Assembly: GCF_014642875.1 (NCBI RefSeq)
Contig: NZ_BMJC01000005.1
Span: 682,001 to 746,000 of the forward strand
Direction of reading: 5' to 3'
Origin: Puia dinghuensis
GTDB lineage: Bacteria; Bacteroidota; Bacteroidia; Chitinophagales; Chitinophagaceae
DNA length: 64,000 bases
Shown here piece after piece: positions 51,047 to 59,669 of the stretch. The notes below the pieces were generated by a model. The model worked only from the letters and a program-made list of their open reading frames with translations, had not been told where the DNA came from and did no database searches. Position numbers and translations under genes: made by a program. Position 1 is the stretch's first letter; each line of letters starts with the position of its first letter.

Positions 51047-52653
51047 TTCGCCTTCGCCTCGTAGCCCTGACCATCCTGATTGGCATCAGCACCCTTTCCC
51101 AGGCCCAACCCGCCGTCGACAACCCGATCTACCGCCATATCCCCGCGGACGCCCAAAAAGTCTATCACATCAATTTCCCCGGCATCACCGGCAAGGTCGA
51201 CTGGAAAGCCCTGGTCACCAGTTTTCCTGCAAAGGAAAAGAATAAACAGATCGCCGCCTTCCTCAGCGACCCTGCACAGGCAGGCATCGACGTTACCCAG
51301 GGTATCTTCATAGCGGAGAGCAACACCTTGAACATCGACAGCCCCCGGCTTACTACCATCCTCATCCCCCTCACCGATTCGGGCAAATTCATAAAATTCT
51401 TAAAAGAGCAGGACAACGGCACCTTCGTCCACCTCCCGGGAAAGCCCCGGATGGCAAGGGAGGGAACAACGACCGGCCTTTCCTGGAATGCAACATTGGT
51501 AGCAGTCACCTTTGTCAAGCCACCGGTGAAGACCAAACCGGCCGTCCTCGACACCAACCACTTTGGATGGGTAGCCGCCCGCAGAAGCGCGGCCGCCATC
51601 AAAGGTTTCGACAAAAGCCCCTTCCTCACCGACCCCTTCTTTCGCAACAGCATAGCCGATGACGGCGATTTTCACCTGTACAGCCGGATGAATGCCGGCC
51701 TCAGCTTTGTGACTTCCCTCATGCAGATGGCGCATGCCCCGATGGATTCTAATTTCCTGAAAGCATCCCAACAACTGAAGAACAACTTTGCCCGCACCAT
51801 GGGTACCCTCCGCTTCGAGAATGGCCGCATCAGCTATCGTAGCAAGGTCATCTACGACTCCATGGGTAACATGGACTTTGCATCCCGCCCCCTCAACACC
51901 GGGCTCATCGAACACCTTCCCCAGGGCAACCTCCTGGGAATGGCTGTCATGCACTTCAATCTGGGGAGCTACCAGGATATGATGGGAAAAATGCAGAACG
52001 GCAAGTCGCTCCACATGCTGGATTCGATATTGGCCCTAAAAGGACTGAGCACAAAGGACGTGTTCTCCGCCTTTACTGGTGATCTCGTTTTGGCCGTCAT
52101 CGATAACGGAAAAACCCCCGATCCGGCAACGGACTCGATGGGCAAACCCCGGCTCAACAAACCGGACGTCTATATTGTCTTCCCTATAGGGGATATGGCC
52201 GCCTTTACAAAGATCAGCAATGTGCTGAAAGTATTGAAAGACTCCACGGCCCAAGCCTCCACCGATACAGCGACCAAATCTCCCTTTGGTAAATGGCATC
52301 CCGCCCACACCATCCATGACAACATTTATGTTCTTGGACCGAACCAACAAGCCACCGATGACTATTTCAACAAACCCGGTCGCGGCCCCAGCCGTCTCGT
52401 GACGGACGAGGTTCTTGCTAGCCCCTTTGCCTTGGTGATCGATATAAAGGCCCTCACCGCCTACCTGCAACCCGTCCTCTCAGGCTCGGGCAAAAACCAG
52501 CAGGCGCTGATGATCCTCAATATGTTCGATCAGATCACCATCACATCGGCCCGAATCCAGGGCAATACCATGGAATCCCTGGTGGAGGTCAGACTGACCG
52601 ATCAGCAGCAGAATAGCCTCAAAACCCTCCTGCAGCTGTTCCAGGGTCATTAA
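51043..52653 (+). CDS. DUF4836 family exported protein (536 aa)
   Basis: A signal peptide (LVALTILIGISTLSQAQ) is followed by YRHIPADAQKVYHINFPGIT and long alternating domains. These include GIFIAESNTLNIDSPRLTTI, ALKGLSTKDVFSAFTGDLVL, VYIVFPIGDMAAFTKISNVL and a final ITITSARIQGNTMESLVEVR. This matches DUF4836, a periplasmic or outer-membrane family of Bacteroidota with no known biochemical role. It overlaps hisS by 4 bases. Confidence 0.82.
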   Translation: MIRLRLVALTILIGISTLSQAQPAVDNPIYRHIPADAQKVYHINFPGITGKVDWKALVTSFPAKEKNKQIAAFLSDPAQAGIDVTQGIFIAESNTLNIDSPRLTTILIPLTDSGKFIKFLKEQDNGTFVHLPGKPRMAREGTTTGLSWNATLVAVTFVKPPVKTKPAVLDTNHFGWVAARRSAAAIKGFDKSPFLTDPFFRNSIADDGDFHLYSRMNAGLSFVTSLMQMAHAPMDSNFLKASQQLKNNFARTMGTLRFENGRISYRSKVIYDSMGNMDFASRPLNTGLIEHLPQGNLLGMAVMHFNLGSYQDMMGKMQNGKSLHMLDSILALKGLSTKDVFSAFTGDLVLAVIDNGKTPDPATDSMGKPRLNKPDVYIVFPIGDMAAFTKISNVLKVLKDSTAQASTDTATKSPFGKWHPAHTIHDNIYVLGPNQQATDDYFNKPGRGPSRLVTDEVLASPFALVIDIKALTAYLQPVLSGSGKNQQALMILNMFDQITITSARIQGNTMESLVEVRLTDQQQNSLKTLLQLFQGH

Positions 52654-52690
52654 TAAGGCCCCAGCGCGATAAGCGCCGCGGTGCCCCGGC

Positions 52691-53059
52691 CTACCTCACA
52701 TGCCCGGCCCCGACCGGGATATCCTCATGCCGGTAATACACCGGCAGCCCACGCTGTTTTGCGAGCGCGACATCCTGGTCAGCCCCCTTCGACGCGCCCT
52801 CGATACGATACACCGCATCGCATTTCTCCAGCAGGTGATGCGCCACCGGGTACTGGATCGACTCCCAAACTTCATCCCCCGGCAATCGCGACCCCGCAAG
52901 CCGCATCAATGGCAACGCCAACCACTCGCCGATCATCGGCAGATGTCCCAGCTCCCACACCGTCAGCGCAGCGGCCTCCAGCCGGGCAAGATTCTCCTGC
53001 ATCAACCCCGGATCATCCTGGGTGCCGCCTCGATACGGACCCGCAATAAGTATCAGCAT
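52691..53059 (-). CDS. DUF4406 nucleoside 2-deoxyribosyltransferase-like protein (122 aa)
   Basis: MLILIAGPYRGGTQDDPGLM is the nucleotide-binding start of DUF4406 and related deoxyribosyltransferase-like proteins. ELGHLPMIGEWLALPL, LLEKCDAVYRIEGASKGADQ and DVALAKQRGLPVYY complete the family pattern. It is a cytoplasmic Rossmann-like fold; the substrate is unknown. It is convergent with the DUF4836 gene across a 37-bp GC-rich gap. Confidence 0.8.
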   Translation of the reverse strand: MLILIAGPYRGGTQDDPGLMQENLARLEAAALTVWELGHLPMIGEWLALPLMRLAGSRLPGDEVWESIQYPVAHHLLEKCDAVYRIEGASKGADQDVALAKQRGLPVYYRHEDIPVGAGHVR

Positions 53060-53115
53060 AACAAAAAGATTTGCGCAAAGAAAGCGCCCCGCAGGATAAT
53101 AAATCTTAAACTATC

Positions 53116-53709
53116 TTAAGCCCCCCGCCTCTTTCCCTGTTTTTTGAGTATCGCACTCAGAAACTCCGGCGTGATCCCTAAGTAAGACGCAATCTGCTTC
53201 TGTGTCACCTGGCCGGCAATAAGCGGATACTTCTCCACGAAACGGACATATCGTTCCTCCGCTGACAAAGACAGATTGTCTATCGCCCGCAACTGCTCCC
53301 TTGTATAGGCATTCTGCATCAGGATGCGAAACCACCGCTCGAAGGTCGGCCACCGTCCCAACAGCTCATCCAGCTGCGGCTTGCCGATCCGAAACACCTC
53401 GCTCTCCACCAACGCCTCGATATACATCATCGCCCGGCGCCCGTTCAGAAAACAATACATGTCCGTCACCCACCAATCCGCCGGCGCGAACATGATCGTC
53501 GACTCCCGCCCACGGGCATCCATACAATAAGCCCGCAGCGTCCCCGAGTGGACAAAATAGAAATGCTTACAGGCCTGTCCCTCCCGCAACAACAACGCCT
53601 TCCGCGGCAACCGCTGGAATTTCAACAATGAAATAAAATGCTCCGTCTCCTCCGCATCAGGCGCCACATGCCGGCCCACATTCTTCAATATAGCATCATA
53701 ATCGATCAT
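53116..53709 (-). CDS. Crp/Fnr-family transcriptional regulator (197 aa)
   Basis: An N-terminal cyclic-nucleotide-binding-like beta-roll is present (LLREGQACKHFYFVHSGTLR, RESTIMFAPADWWVTDMYCF). It is followed by a dimerisation helix and a C-terminal helix-turn-helix, QVTQKQIASYLGITPEFLSA. It lacks the Fnr-type Cys cluster and the canonical cAMP Arg-Ser pair, like many Bacteroidota members that sense unknown signals. It overlaps the permease gene by 4 bases (53706-53709), so the regulator and the permease are cotranscribed, permease first. Confidence 0.88.
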   Translation of the reverse strand: MIDYDAILKNVGRHVAPDAEETEHFISLLKFQRLPRKALLLREGQACKHFYFVHSGTLRAYCMDARGRESTIMFAPADWWVTDMYCFLNGRRAMMYIEALVESEVFRIGKPQLDELLGRWPTFERWFRILMQNAYTREQLRAIDNLSLSAEERYVRFVEKYPLIAGQVTQKQIASYLGITPEFLSAILKKQGKRRGA

Positions 53710-56159
53710 TCGCTACGCAGTGCCACCACGGGATTGGCCCGTGCGGCCTTCAACACCTGGAAACTCACCGTCGCCAGCGCGATGAGCATCGCCATGACCC
53801 CTACCACCCCGAACATCCACCACCGGATATCGATGCGATAGGCAAAGTCCTCCAGCCACCGGTTCATTATCCACCAGGCCAGCGGCATGGCGATGGCGAT
53901 CGACAAAACCACGAGCGACAGGAAACCCGACGCCAGCATGGCCACCAGGTCGCGCACACTCGCCCCCAACACTTTCCGGATACCGATCTCCTTGGTTCGG
54001 TTCGCCGCGGCGATGGCGCTAAGCCCGAACAACCCCATGCACGCGATCACGATCGCAAAAAAGCTGGCCGCCTTCATCGCCCGCTGCCATCGCATATCCG
54101 CCTCATATCGCTTTGCAAGCGACGCATCGAGGAAGTCGTAGGAAAAGGGATAACCATTGGTTACCCGCTTCCATTCCGTCTCAAAGGCGCTGATCGTCGA
54201 AGCCACCTGCCCCGCCCTGATCTTAAAAAGAAAATCCGCGCAATAGGTTGTCAACAACCGGTGTTGCTCGGGTTCTATCTTTTTGGTCAGGCTTTCAAAA
54301 TTATAATCCTTCACCACCCCGATGATCGTCCCCCTCATATCTTTATTATACACCCCAAGCCGGGCATCTTTTCCAAGCATCTTCAACATCGTCTCGTTTA
54401 CCACGACAGGCCTCATCGTCGTTGAAGTGTCGCTAAGAAAGGCCGGCGAAAAACCCCGTCCCTGGACAAACTTCAACTTCAACAGCTCGAAATAGTTGTA
54501 GTCCACGGTTATCATTCTGTACCATCCCTGTTTCCCATTGAGAATAATGCTGTTGGTATTACTGGCCCCCGTCGGGCCGCCGTTCATGCTGGAATACGCC
54601 AGCACATCCGGCCGGGAACGGGCAAAAGCATACAAGGCGTCCCGCGTTTTCCTTACAAAAGCCCCATCATAGGTAGGATTGTGAACGATCAACACCTGGT
54701 CCTTATCAAAACCCAGGTCTTTATTCATCACAAACACCATCTGCCGGTCGATGACAAACGCCGCCGTCATCAGCACCACGCAACAGGTGAATTGCACCAC
54801 CACCAGCACCCGGGAAAATCGCGGGTTGATACGCACACTGCTAAAGCCTTTCATGATCGACAGCGGCTTCAGCCGGGAGATCAGCAGGGCGGGATAATAC
54901 CCGGCCAGTAACCCCAGCGCGACCGCCAACACCAGCGCCGCCGCAACCACCTCTTTCCACGAAAGCGCGCCAAAGCTCACTTCACTACCGATGACGCTGC
55001 GCAGCAAGGGCAATCCCAGCCAGGAAAGCATAAGCCCGAAGCCCACCGCGATTCCCGCCAGCAGCTGGGTCTCTACCCACGATTGCAGGATGATCGCCCG
55101 TCTTCCCGCACCCATCACCTTCCGCACGCCCACCTCCTGGCTACGCGCCGCTGCATTCGATACGGTGATCAGCACATAATTCAGCGAAGCCAGCAACACG
55201 ATCACCACCACGATACAAAACAACTGATAGATAGCCTTGGCATCGGTATAATGTCCCCATGCTGCGGCATTGTAGTGGCAATCCGCCAGGGGACGCAGGT
55301 TCCAGTGGTAACTATCGCGCACTTCCGCCGGCACTCCCTTGAACCATATCGTATCGAGAAAAGGTCTGATATAGGTTTTTACCCAGGCATTCATCTTGCC
55401 TTCGAATTTATGACGGTCGGTTCCGGGCTGCAGTTCCACCAGCAAATCGTAGCTCATCTGATTGAAACCCGCCTCTAGCCGTTCCCGGTAGTCATGTTCC
55501 GCTTCGATAGGGAAGACAAGGCCGAACTGGATGCTCGAATTCGCCGGCGCATCCGCGGCTACCCCGGTCACCCTGAAAAGCCGGGTGCTATCTTCCAGCA
55601 GCCTGACGGTCTGCCCCATGGGGTCCTTGTTCCCGAAATACTTCTTTGCCACGCTTTCCGCCAGTACAACATTATTCGGACTCGCCAGCGCCGTCCGGGC
55701 ATCCCCCTTTAGCAAGGGAAACGAAAAGGTCTGAAAGAAGTTAGCATCGGTCCAGACTATCTCGGACTCTTTATATACATCCGGGCCCGCCCCTACCAAT
55801 CCCGGCCAATGGAACATGATCCGGTTATAGGCGGCTACCTCCGGAAAATTGCGCCGCAGGTCGGGGCCCACGATGAGGGGGAAGGCCAAATCATTCTCCT
55901 GGTCATTGTTCCCCAACAGCAGGTCAAAAACCCCCTTCCGATCCTTCGATTCTGATTGTTTGCCCAAGCCGCTCATCTCGCAACGATAGAGCCTGTCCTT
56001 TTTCTGGTGGAAGGTGTCGAAGGACTGCTCCCATCGGATATGGTAAAAGAGCAACAGGCAAAAAGCGACGGAGACGGAGAGACCAAAAAGATTGATAATG
56101 CTAAAGGTGCGGTTGCGGAAAAGGTTCCGCCAGGCGACGATAAGGTAACTTCTTAACAT
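53706..56159 (-). CDS. MacB/FtsX-type ABC transporter permease (817 aa)
   Basis: The start MLRSYLIVAWRNLFRNRTFS is followed by a signal-anchor helix and a MacB-like periplasmic domain. The first FtsX block has SNAAARSQEVGVRKVMGAGR. A second periplasmic domain and a second FtsX block with ANRTKEIGIRKVLGASVRDL and LRSE at the end follow. It is complete and the same family as the proteins at 1-2306 and 8442-10820. It overlaps the Crp/Fnr gene. The ATPase partner is not in the window. Confidence 0.94.
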   Translation of the reverse strand: MLRSYLIVAWRNLFRNRTFSIINLFGLSVSVAFCLLLFYHIRWEQSFDTFHQKKDRLYRCEMSGLGKQSESKDRKGVFDLLLGNNDQENDLAFPLIVGPDLRRNFPEVAAYNRIMFHWPGLVGAGPDVYKESEIVWTDANFFQTFSFPLLKGDARTALASPNNVVLAESVAKKYFGNKDPMGQTVRLLEDSTRLFRVTGVAADAPANSSIQFGLVFPIEAEHDYRERLEAGFNQMSYDLLVELQPGTDRHKFEGKMNAWVKTYIRPFLDTIWFKGVPAEVRDSYHWNLRPLADCHYNAAAWGHYTDAKAIYQLFCIVVVIVLLASLNYVLITVSNAAARSQEVGVRKVMGAGRRAIILQSWVETQLLAGIAVGFGLMLSWLGLPLLRSVIGSEVSFGALSWKEVVAAALVLAVALGLLAGYYPALLISRLKPLSIMKGFSSVRINPRFSRVLVVVQFTCCVVLMTAAFVIDRQMVFVMNKDLGFDKDQVLIVHNPTYDGAFVRKTRDALYAFARSRPDVLAYSSMNGGPTGASNTNSIILNGKQGWYRMITVDYNYFELLKLKFVQGRGFSPAFLSDTSTTMRPVVVNETMLKMLGKDARLGVYNKDMRGTIIGVVKDYNFESLTKKIEPEQHRLLTTYCADFLFKIRAGQVASTISAFETEWKRVTNGYPFSYDFLDASLAKRYEADMRWQRAMKAASFFAIVIACMGLFGLSAIAAANRTKEIGIRKVLGASVRDLVAMLASGFLSLVVLSIAIAMPLAWWIMNRWLEDFAYRIDIRWWMFGVVGVMAMLIALATVSFQVLKAARANPVVALRSE

Positions 56160-56247
56160 AGGCAGGGAGTAAAATTGTGAGACTTCTGTGATACTCTAAT
56201 ATAGGCAAAATCGTCCTTATTATAGTAAATTTGTACGAAGCCCACAC

Positions 56248-57135
56248 ATGAAAAAGCTAGTCCCAAAGCACCCCTTAGCCATCCGCTGGATGCACTGGAT
56301 CAATTTCCCGGTGCTCTTTGTCATGATCTGGAGCGGGATGCTCATCTATTGGGCCAACGACGTGTTCAAGATCCATCTCGGTCACAACATCATCTTCAGC
56401 TTCTTTCCAGACGGCTTTTACAAGACCCTCCACCTCTCCCGCCGGCTCGCCGAGGGGATGGCCTTTCACTTTATTTTTATGTGGGTCTTCTTCCTCAACG
56501 GGCTGGCCTATGTGCTGTACACCCTCTTTTCGGGGGAATGGCGCTATCTTTTTCCCAATAAACATTCCTTCAAGGAAGCCTGGCAGGTATTGCTCCACGA
56601 TCTCCATATCCGGAAACACTCACGTCGGTCCACATCGGCAAGCCTCGTGGACGGATCGGACTCCGCCCGATCTGGCGCCCCGCCGCAAGGCAAGTTCAAC
56701 GGCGCGCAGAAGATCGCCTACACCGGCATCATCGTCATGGGGCTCGGCTCCGTGCTTACGGGTCTGGCCATCTATAAGCCTATTCAGTTCCAGTGGCTTT
56801 GCCTTTGTTTCGGGGGATATGCGGCCGCCCGCATCATTCATTTTATCCTCACCCTGTTATATTGCATCTTCTTTCTTGTCCATGTCTTCCAGGTGATCCT
56901 TGCAGGCTGGAACAACTTCCGCGCTATGGTCACCGGCTGGGAAGTGGTCAATATAGCGCCGCCCCCCGTCGTCGTCGCCACCGCAACGGTCCCCGCGCCA
57001 TTAGCCGCCGCGCCAACCGCGCCAACTCCCGCGCCATCCACACCCATCGAACCGCCACTCACTACCCCCATATCCGACCCCGTCGCGCCACCACCCCCTC
57101 CAGTCGATCACCCTCAAACCCCATCCCATGAATAA
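56248..57135 (+). CDS. Cytochrome b561/thiosulfate-reductase-type membrane subunit (295 aa)
   Basis: Four membrane helices carry His residues suited to haem b: KHPLAIRWMHWINFPVLFVM, HLSRRLAEGMAFHFIFMWVF and YCIFFLVHVFQVILAGWNNF. This is the Ni/Fe-hydrogenase or thiosulfate-reductase cytochrome b type. The last 55 residues are an unusual Pro/Ala/Thr-rich tail (for example APTAPTPAPSTPIEPPL), probably disordered. It overlaps the next gene by 8 bases. It would pass electrons between quinone and the molybdopterin enzyme that follows. Confidence 0.87.
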   Translation: MKKLVPKHPLAIRWMHWINFPVLFVMIWSGMLIYWANDVFKIHLGHNIIFSFFPDGFYKTLHLSRRLAEGMAFHFIFMWVFFLNGLAYVLYTLFSGEWRYLFPNKHSFKEAWQVLLHDLHIRKHSRRSTSASLVDGSDSARSGAPPQGKFNGAQKIAYTGIIVMGLGSVLTGLAIYKPIQFQWLCLCFGGYAAARIIHFILTLLYCIFFLVHVFQVILAGWNNFRAMVTGWEVVNIAPPPVVVATATVPAPLAAAPTAPTPAPSTPIEPPLTTPISDPVAPPPPPVDHPQTPSHE

Positions 57136-57973
57136 CAAGGCCCACACACCACCCTCCGGCTCCAACCCCGCCCCCATATCCCCCCGCCCCACCTTCCGCG
57201 ACCGGCTCCGCAAAGCCATGGGCCACAGCGACGACCTGTCCATTCAGAAACAGATCAACCGCCGCACCTTTATCAGCTTCTCGGCTTTCTTCTTACTCGG
57301 CGCCGCGGCATGGAAATCCTGGTTCTGGATAAAGGACGCAGCGCAAAGCGACGGCGTCCAGGCTCCCCTTCGCAAGGGCCTCAACATCAACGAAAAAATT
57401 CTCAAGCCGACGCTCAGCCCCAACCATCTCGCCAAAACCTATCCGACGAGCCAGGCCGCGCGTAACGTCCGGCCCAACGGCAATATCGGAACGCATGCTC
57501 AGGGCTTCGATCCATCTACGTGGCAGCTCGAGGTCGCTACCCTCGACAGGGGCGTCCTCACCATCGGCATCGATGAGTTGAAACAGCTGCCCAAAACCGA
57601 ATTTGCTTTTGAATTTAAGTGTATCGAAGGCTGGAGCCAGGTCTCCTGGTGGGGTGGGGTAAAATTCAGCGACTTCATCCATCATTACGGCCTCGAAAGG
57701 GAGGCTGCCCTCACCTATGTCGGCCTCAGCACCCCCGATGACAAATATTATGTAGGGATCGACACGCCCAGTGCCCTCCACCCCCAAACGCTTCTCTGCT
57801 ACGAAATGACCGGCCAGCCCCTGCCCCCCGAACACGGGGCCCCTCTCCGCCTGATCATCCCCGTTAAATATGGGGTCAAAAACCTCAAGCGCATCGGCAA
57901 GATCTTCTTCAGCAACGACCGCCCCCGCGACTACTGGTTCGAGCGCGGCTACGACTACTACTGCGGACTCTAG
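57128..57973 (+). CDS. Molybdopterin-dependent oxidoreductase, sulfite-oxidase fold (281 aa)
   Basis: A twin-Arg-like N-terminus (QINRRTFISFSAFFLLGAAA) precedes the Oxidored_molyb domain. The molybdenum-ligand Cys lies in FEFKCIEGWSQVSWWGGV, and YVGIDTPSALHPQTLLCYEM, PLPPEHGAPLRLIIPVKYG and the end PRDYWFERGYDYYCGL are family segments. It is MsrP/YedY-like in size and probably exported by Tat or anchored by its N-terminal helix. With the cytochrome b gene it forms a two-gene operon resembling MsrPQ-like quinone-linked systems. The substrate is unknown. Confidence 0.87.
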   Translation: MNNKAHTPPSGSNPAPISPRPTFRDRLRKAMGHSDDLSIQKQINRRTFISFSAFFLLGAAAWKSWFWIKDAAQSDGVQAPLRKGLNINEKILKPTLSPNHLAKTYPTSQAARNVRPNGNIGTHAQGFDPSTWQLEVATLDRGVLTIGIDELKQLPKTEFAFEFKCIEGWSQVSWWGGVKFSDFIHHYGLEREAALTYVGLSTPDDKYYVGIDTPSALHPQTLLCYEMTGQPLPPEHGAPLRLIIPVKYGVKNLKRIGKIFFSNDRPRDYWFERGYDYYCGL

Positions 57974-58080
57974 CCCTCCCCCACCACCGCACCGCGCCAG
58001 GCCCCTTTTATTTTTTTGACATTATTCCTTTTGCTAAATTTATTGTCCGGCAAAACCCTTTTTGCCCAAAAGACCATCTT

Positions 58081-59091
58081 ATGCAAACATTCGAGATATT
58101 GCTGTATACGGCGCCCGAGGGAAAGACACATATCGAAGTCTTCTACGAAGAAGAAACCTTTTGGCTTTCGCAAAAGAAAATGGCCGAATTATTCGGCGTA
58201 GAAGTCCAAACGATAAACTACCATCTGAAAGAAATATTCAAAACCAGCGAGTTAGAAGAAAAATCAACTATTCGAATTTTTCGAATAGTTCAAATAGAGG
58301 GCACCCGTGAAGTCTCCCGGGAAGTCGACTTCTACAACCTCGACGCCATCATTGCCGTCGGCTATCGCGTCAACTCCATCGAAGCCACCCGTTTCCGCAT
58401 CTGGTCCACCAAAACCCTCCGGGAATACATCATAAAGGGTTTTGTCCTGGATGACGAACGCCTGAAACAAGGCAAAAACTTTGGCAAAGACTATTTTGAC
58501 GAACTACTCGAACGTATCCGCGAGATCCGCGCCAGCGAAAGAAGGTTCTACCAAAAAATAACCGACATCTTCGCCCAATGCAGCATGGACTACGATCCCC
58601 GATCCGAGATTACCCGCACATTCTACCAAACCGTCCAAAACAAACTCCACTGGGCCATCACCGGGCACACCGCCGCAGAGATCATCGCCCAACGGGCCCA
58701 GGCCGCCAAGCCCAACATGGGCCTCACCACCTGGAAACACGCCCCTAAGGGAAAGATCCAGAAATCCGACGTCACCATCGCTAAAAATTATCTCGAAGAA
58801 AAAGAACTGGACGAACTCAATCGCATCGTAAGCATGTATCTCGATTATGCGGAGAACCAGGCCAAACGAAAAATCGCGATGACCATGAAAGACTGGGCCA
58901 CTCGGATGGATGCCTTCCTTCAATTCAATGAATATGCCGTATTAAAAGACGCCGGCCGCATCAGCGCAGAGATCGCCAAAAAATTAGCCGAAGAACAATT
59001 CGCACATTACCGCGTTATCCAGGACCATCGCTACGAGTCAGACTTCGACGAAGCAATCAATCATCTCAAAAACATCCCAACCGGCGAATAA
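58081..59091 (+). CDS. rhuM: RhuM-family virulence protein (336 aa)
   Basis: The sequence FEILLYTAPEGKTHIEVFYE, FWLSQKKMAELFGVEVQTIN, REVDFYNLDAIIAVGYRVNS and WSTKTLREYIIKGFVLDDER is the conserved RhuM/DUF4062-independent pattern: a winged-helix N-domain and an R-x-W-x(4)-L motif. The rest is helical (YLEEKELDELNRIVSMYLDY). RhuM is known from a Salmonella pathogenicity island; its biochemical role is unknown. The length is normal. A strong palindrome lies inside the coding sequence, and a structured region follows the gene. It is probably an accessory gene. Confidence 0.9.
   Translation: MQTFEILLYTAPEGKTHIEVFYEEETFWLSQKKMAELFGVEVQTINYHLKEIFKTSELEEKSTIRIFRIVQIEGTREVSREVDFYNLDAIIAVGYRVNSIEATRFRIWSTKTLREYIIKGFVLDDERLKQGKNFGKDYFDELLERIREIRASERRFYQKITDIFAQCSMDYDPRSEITRTFYQTVQNKLHWAITGHTAAEIIAQRAQAAKPNMGLTTWKHAPKGKIQKSDVTIAKNYLEEKELDELNRIVSMYLDYAENQAKRKIAMTMKDWATRMDAFLQFNEYAVLKDAGRISAEIAKKLAEEQFAHYRVIQDHRYESDFDEAINHLKNIPTGE
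58266..58290. promoter_or_regulatory. 11-bp perfect palindrome inside rhuM
   Basis: AACTATTCGAA (58266-58276) and TTCGAATAGTT (58280-58290) flank TTT within the codons for STIRIFRIVQ. It could be an internal operator or a binding site for RhuM's winged helix, or a chance result of the repeated IRIFRI codons. Confidence 0.45.
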
Positions 59092-59098
59092 ATAAAAT

Positions 59099-59131
59099 GG
59101 CCCCTTCGCCAGGAATGGGTGAGGGGCTTTG
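59099..59131 (+). terminator. Likely terminator of rhuM
   Basis: GCCCCT (59100-59105) and AGGGGC (59122-59127), with inner partial pairing, are followed by TTTGT. It begins 8 bases after the rhuM stop. The U-run is short, so confidence is moderate. Confidence 0.5.
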
Positions 59132-59275
59132 TCAGTTCTTGTGTTTTAACTGTTTAAACTGCCTTCGCTACCAACCGGGAGCCAAATAACCAGTTAAACC
59201 TTCACACCGTATAGACATACGGCGTTCTTCCTATGAAAAAAATGAAAAACATTGGTCACCTGGAATTGTAGAAAT

Positions 59276-59500
59276 GAAAAAAGCGCGGAACTCTCATCTT
59301 ACCGTCTTAGAGGCCCTAGGAAGCCTGGAAACGAATAAGAGAGAGCCCGCGCACGAACGCGAGCTCATCACCTTATCATCCCGTTTCCTTCGAAATTTCC
59401 TAGGTTTCTAAGACGAGAATCAAAAGCGAGTAGCTTCAATAAGTTGAAGTACCGCGAATATCGTAAAACGGGCGGCATTCCACAACCGCCCGGCGCTAAT
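59276..59500 (-). ncRNA. Candidate structured RNA with long imperfect hairpin
   Basis: On the minus strand the order is as follows. TTAGCG, then a GC hairpin (GGGCGG 59470-59475 with CCGCCC 59486-59491). An outer helix CCGCG (59452-59456) with CGCGG (59284-59288) follows. Inside it are a hairpin CTTCAA/TTGAAG (59434-59449) and a long stem. That stem pairs CGTCTTAGA (59303-59311) with TCTAAGACG (59407-59415), CCTAGGAA with TTCCTAGG, GGAAACG with CGTTTCC, ATAAG with CTTAT, and GAGC..CGCG with CGCG..GCTC. TTTTTT follows the outer helix, like an intrinsic terminator. The region has no coding frame. Class unknown; the outline resembles a retron msr-msd but no reverse transcriptase is present. Confidence 0.5.
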
Positions 59501-59569
59501 CAGGTAGCCATAGCCTTCTAAAACCTTATCTTCTAATAAACACCAAGATACATCTTTTTAATAACCATA

Positions 59570-59608
59570 TGTCATTTTATGACGTATTTTATGTCAGCTT
59601 TTGACAGT
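59570..59608. promoter_or_regulatory. Cluster of TGTCA/TGACA operator-like boxes
   Basis: GTCAT-TTT-ATGAC and TGTCA-GCTTT-TGACA occur close together within 39 bases, with a further GACG...TGTC overlap between them. They lie 60-100 bases upstream of the small HTH gene and could be its autoregulatory operator. The rest of 59132-59275 also has short palindromes (CCGTAT/ATACGG at 59207-59222). Confidence 0.5.
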
Positions 59609-59669
59609 AAATGAGTAAATATCAGACGCTTTTAGTGTCCGACTAAGACTTTGCCCGTTTCTTTGCCGA

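Noticed and set aside
59276-59530. Retron (msr-msd) call for the structured element
   Set aside because: The hairpin order and TTAGCG are suggestive, but there is no reverse transcriptase gene within the window and the a1/a2 end pairing is weak (only a TGG..ACCTG match). Reported as an unclassified structured RNA candidate.
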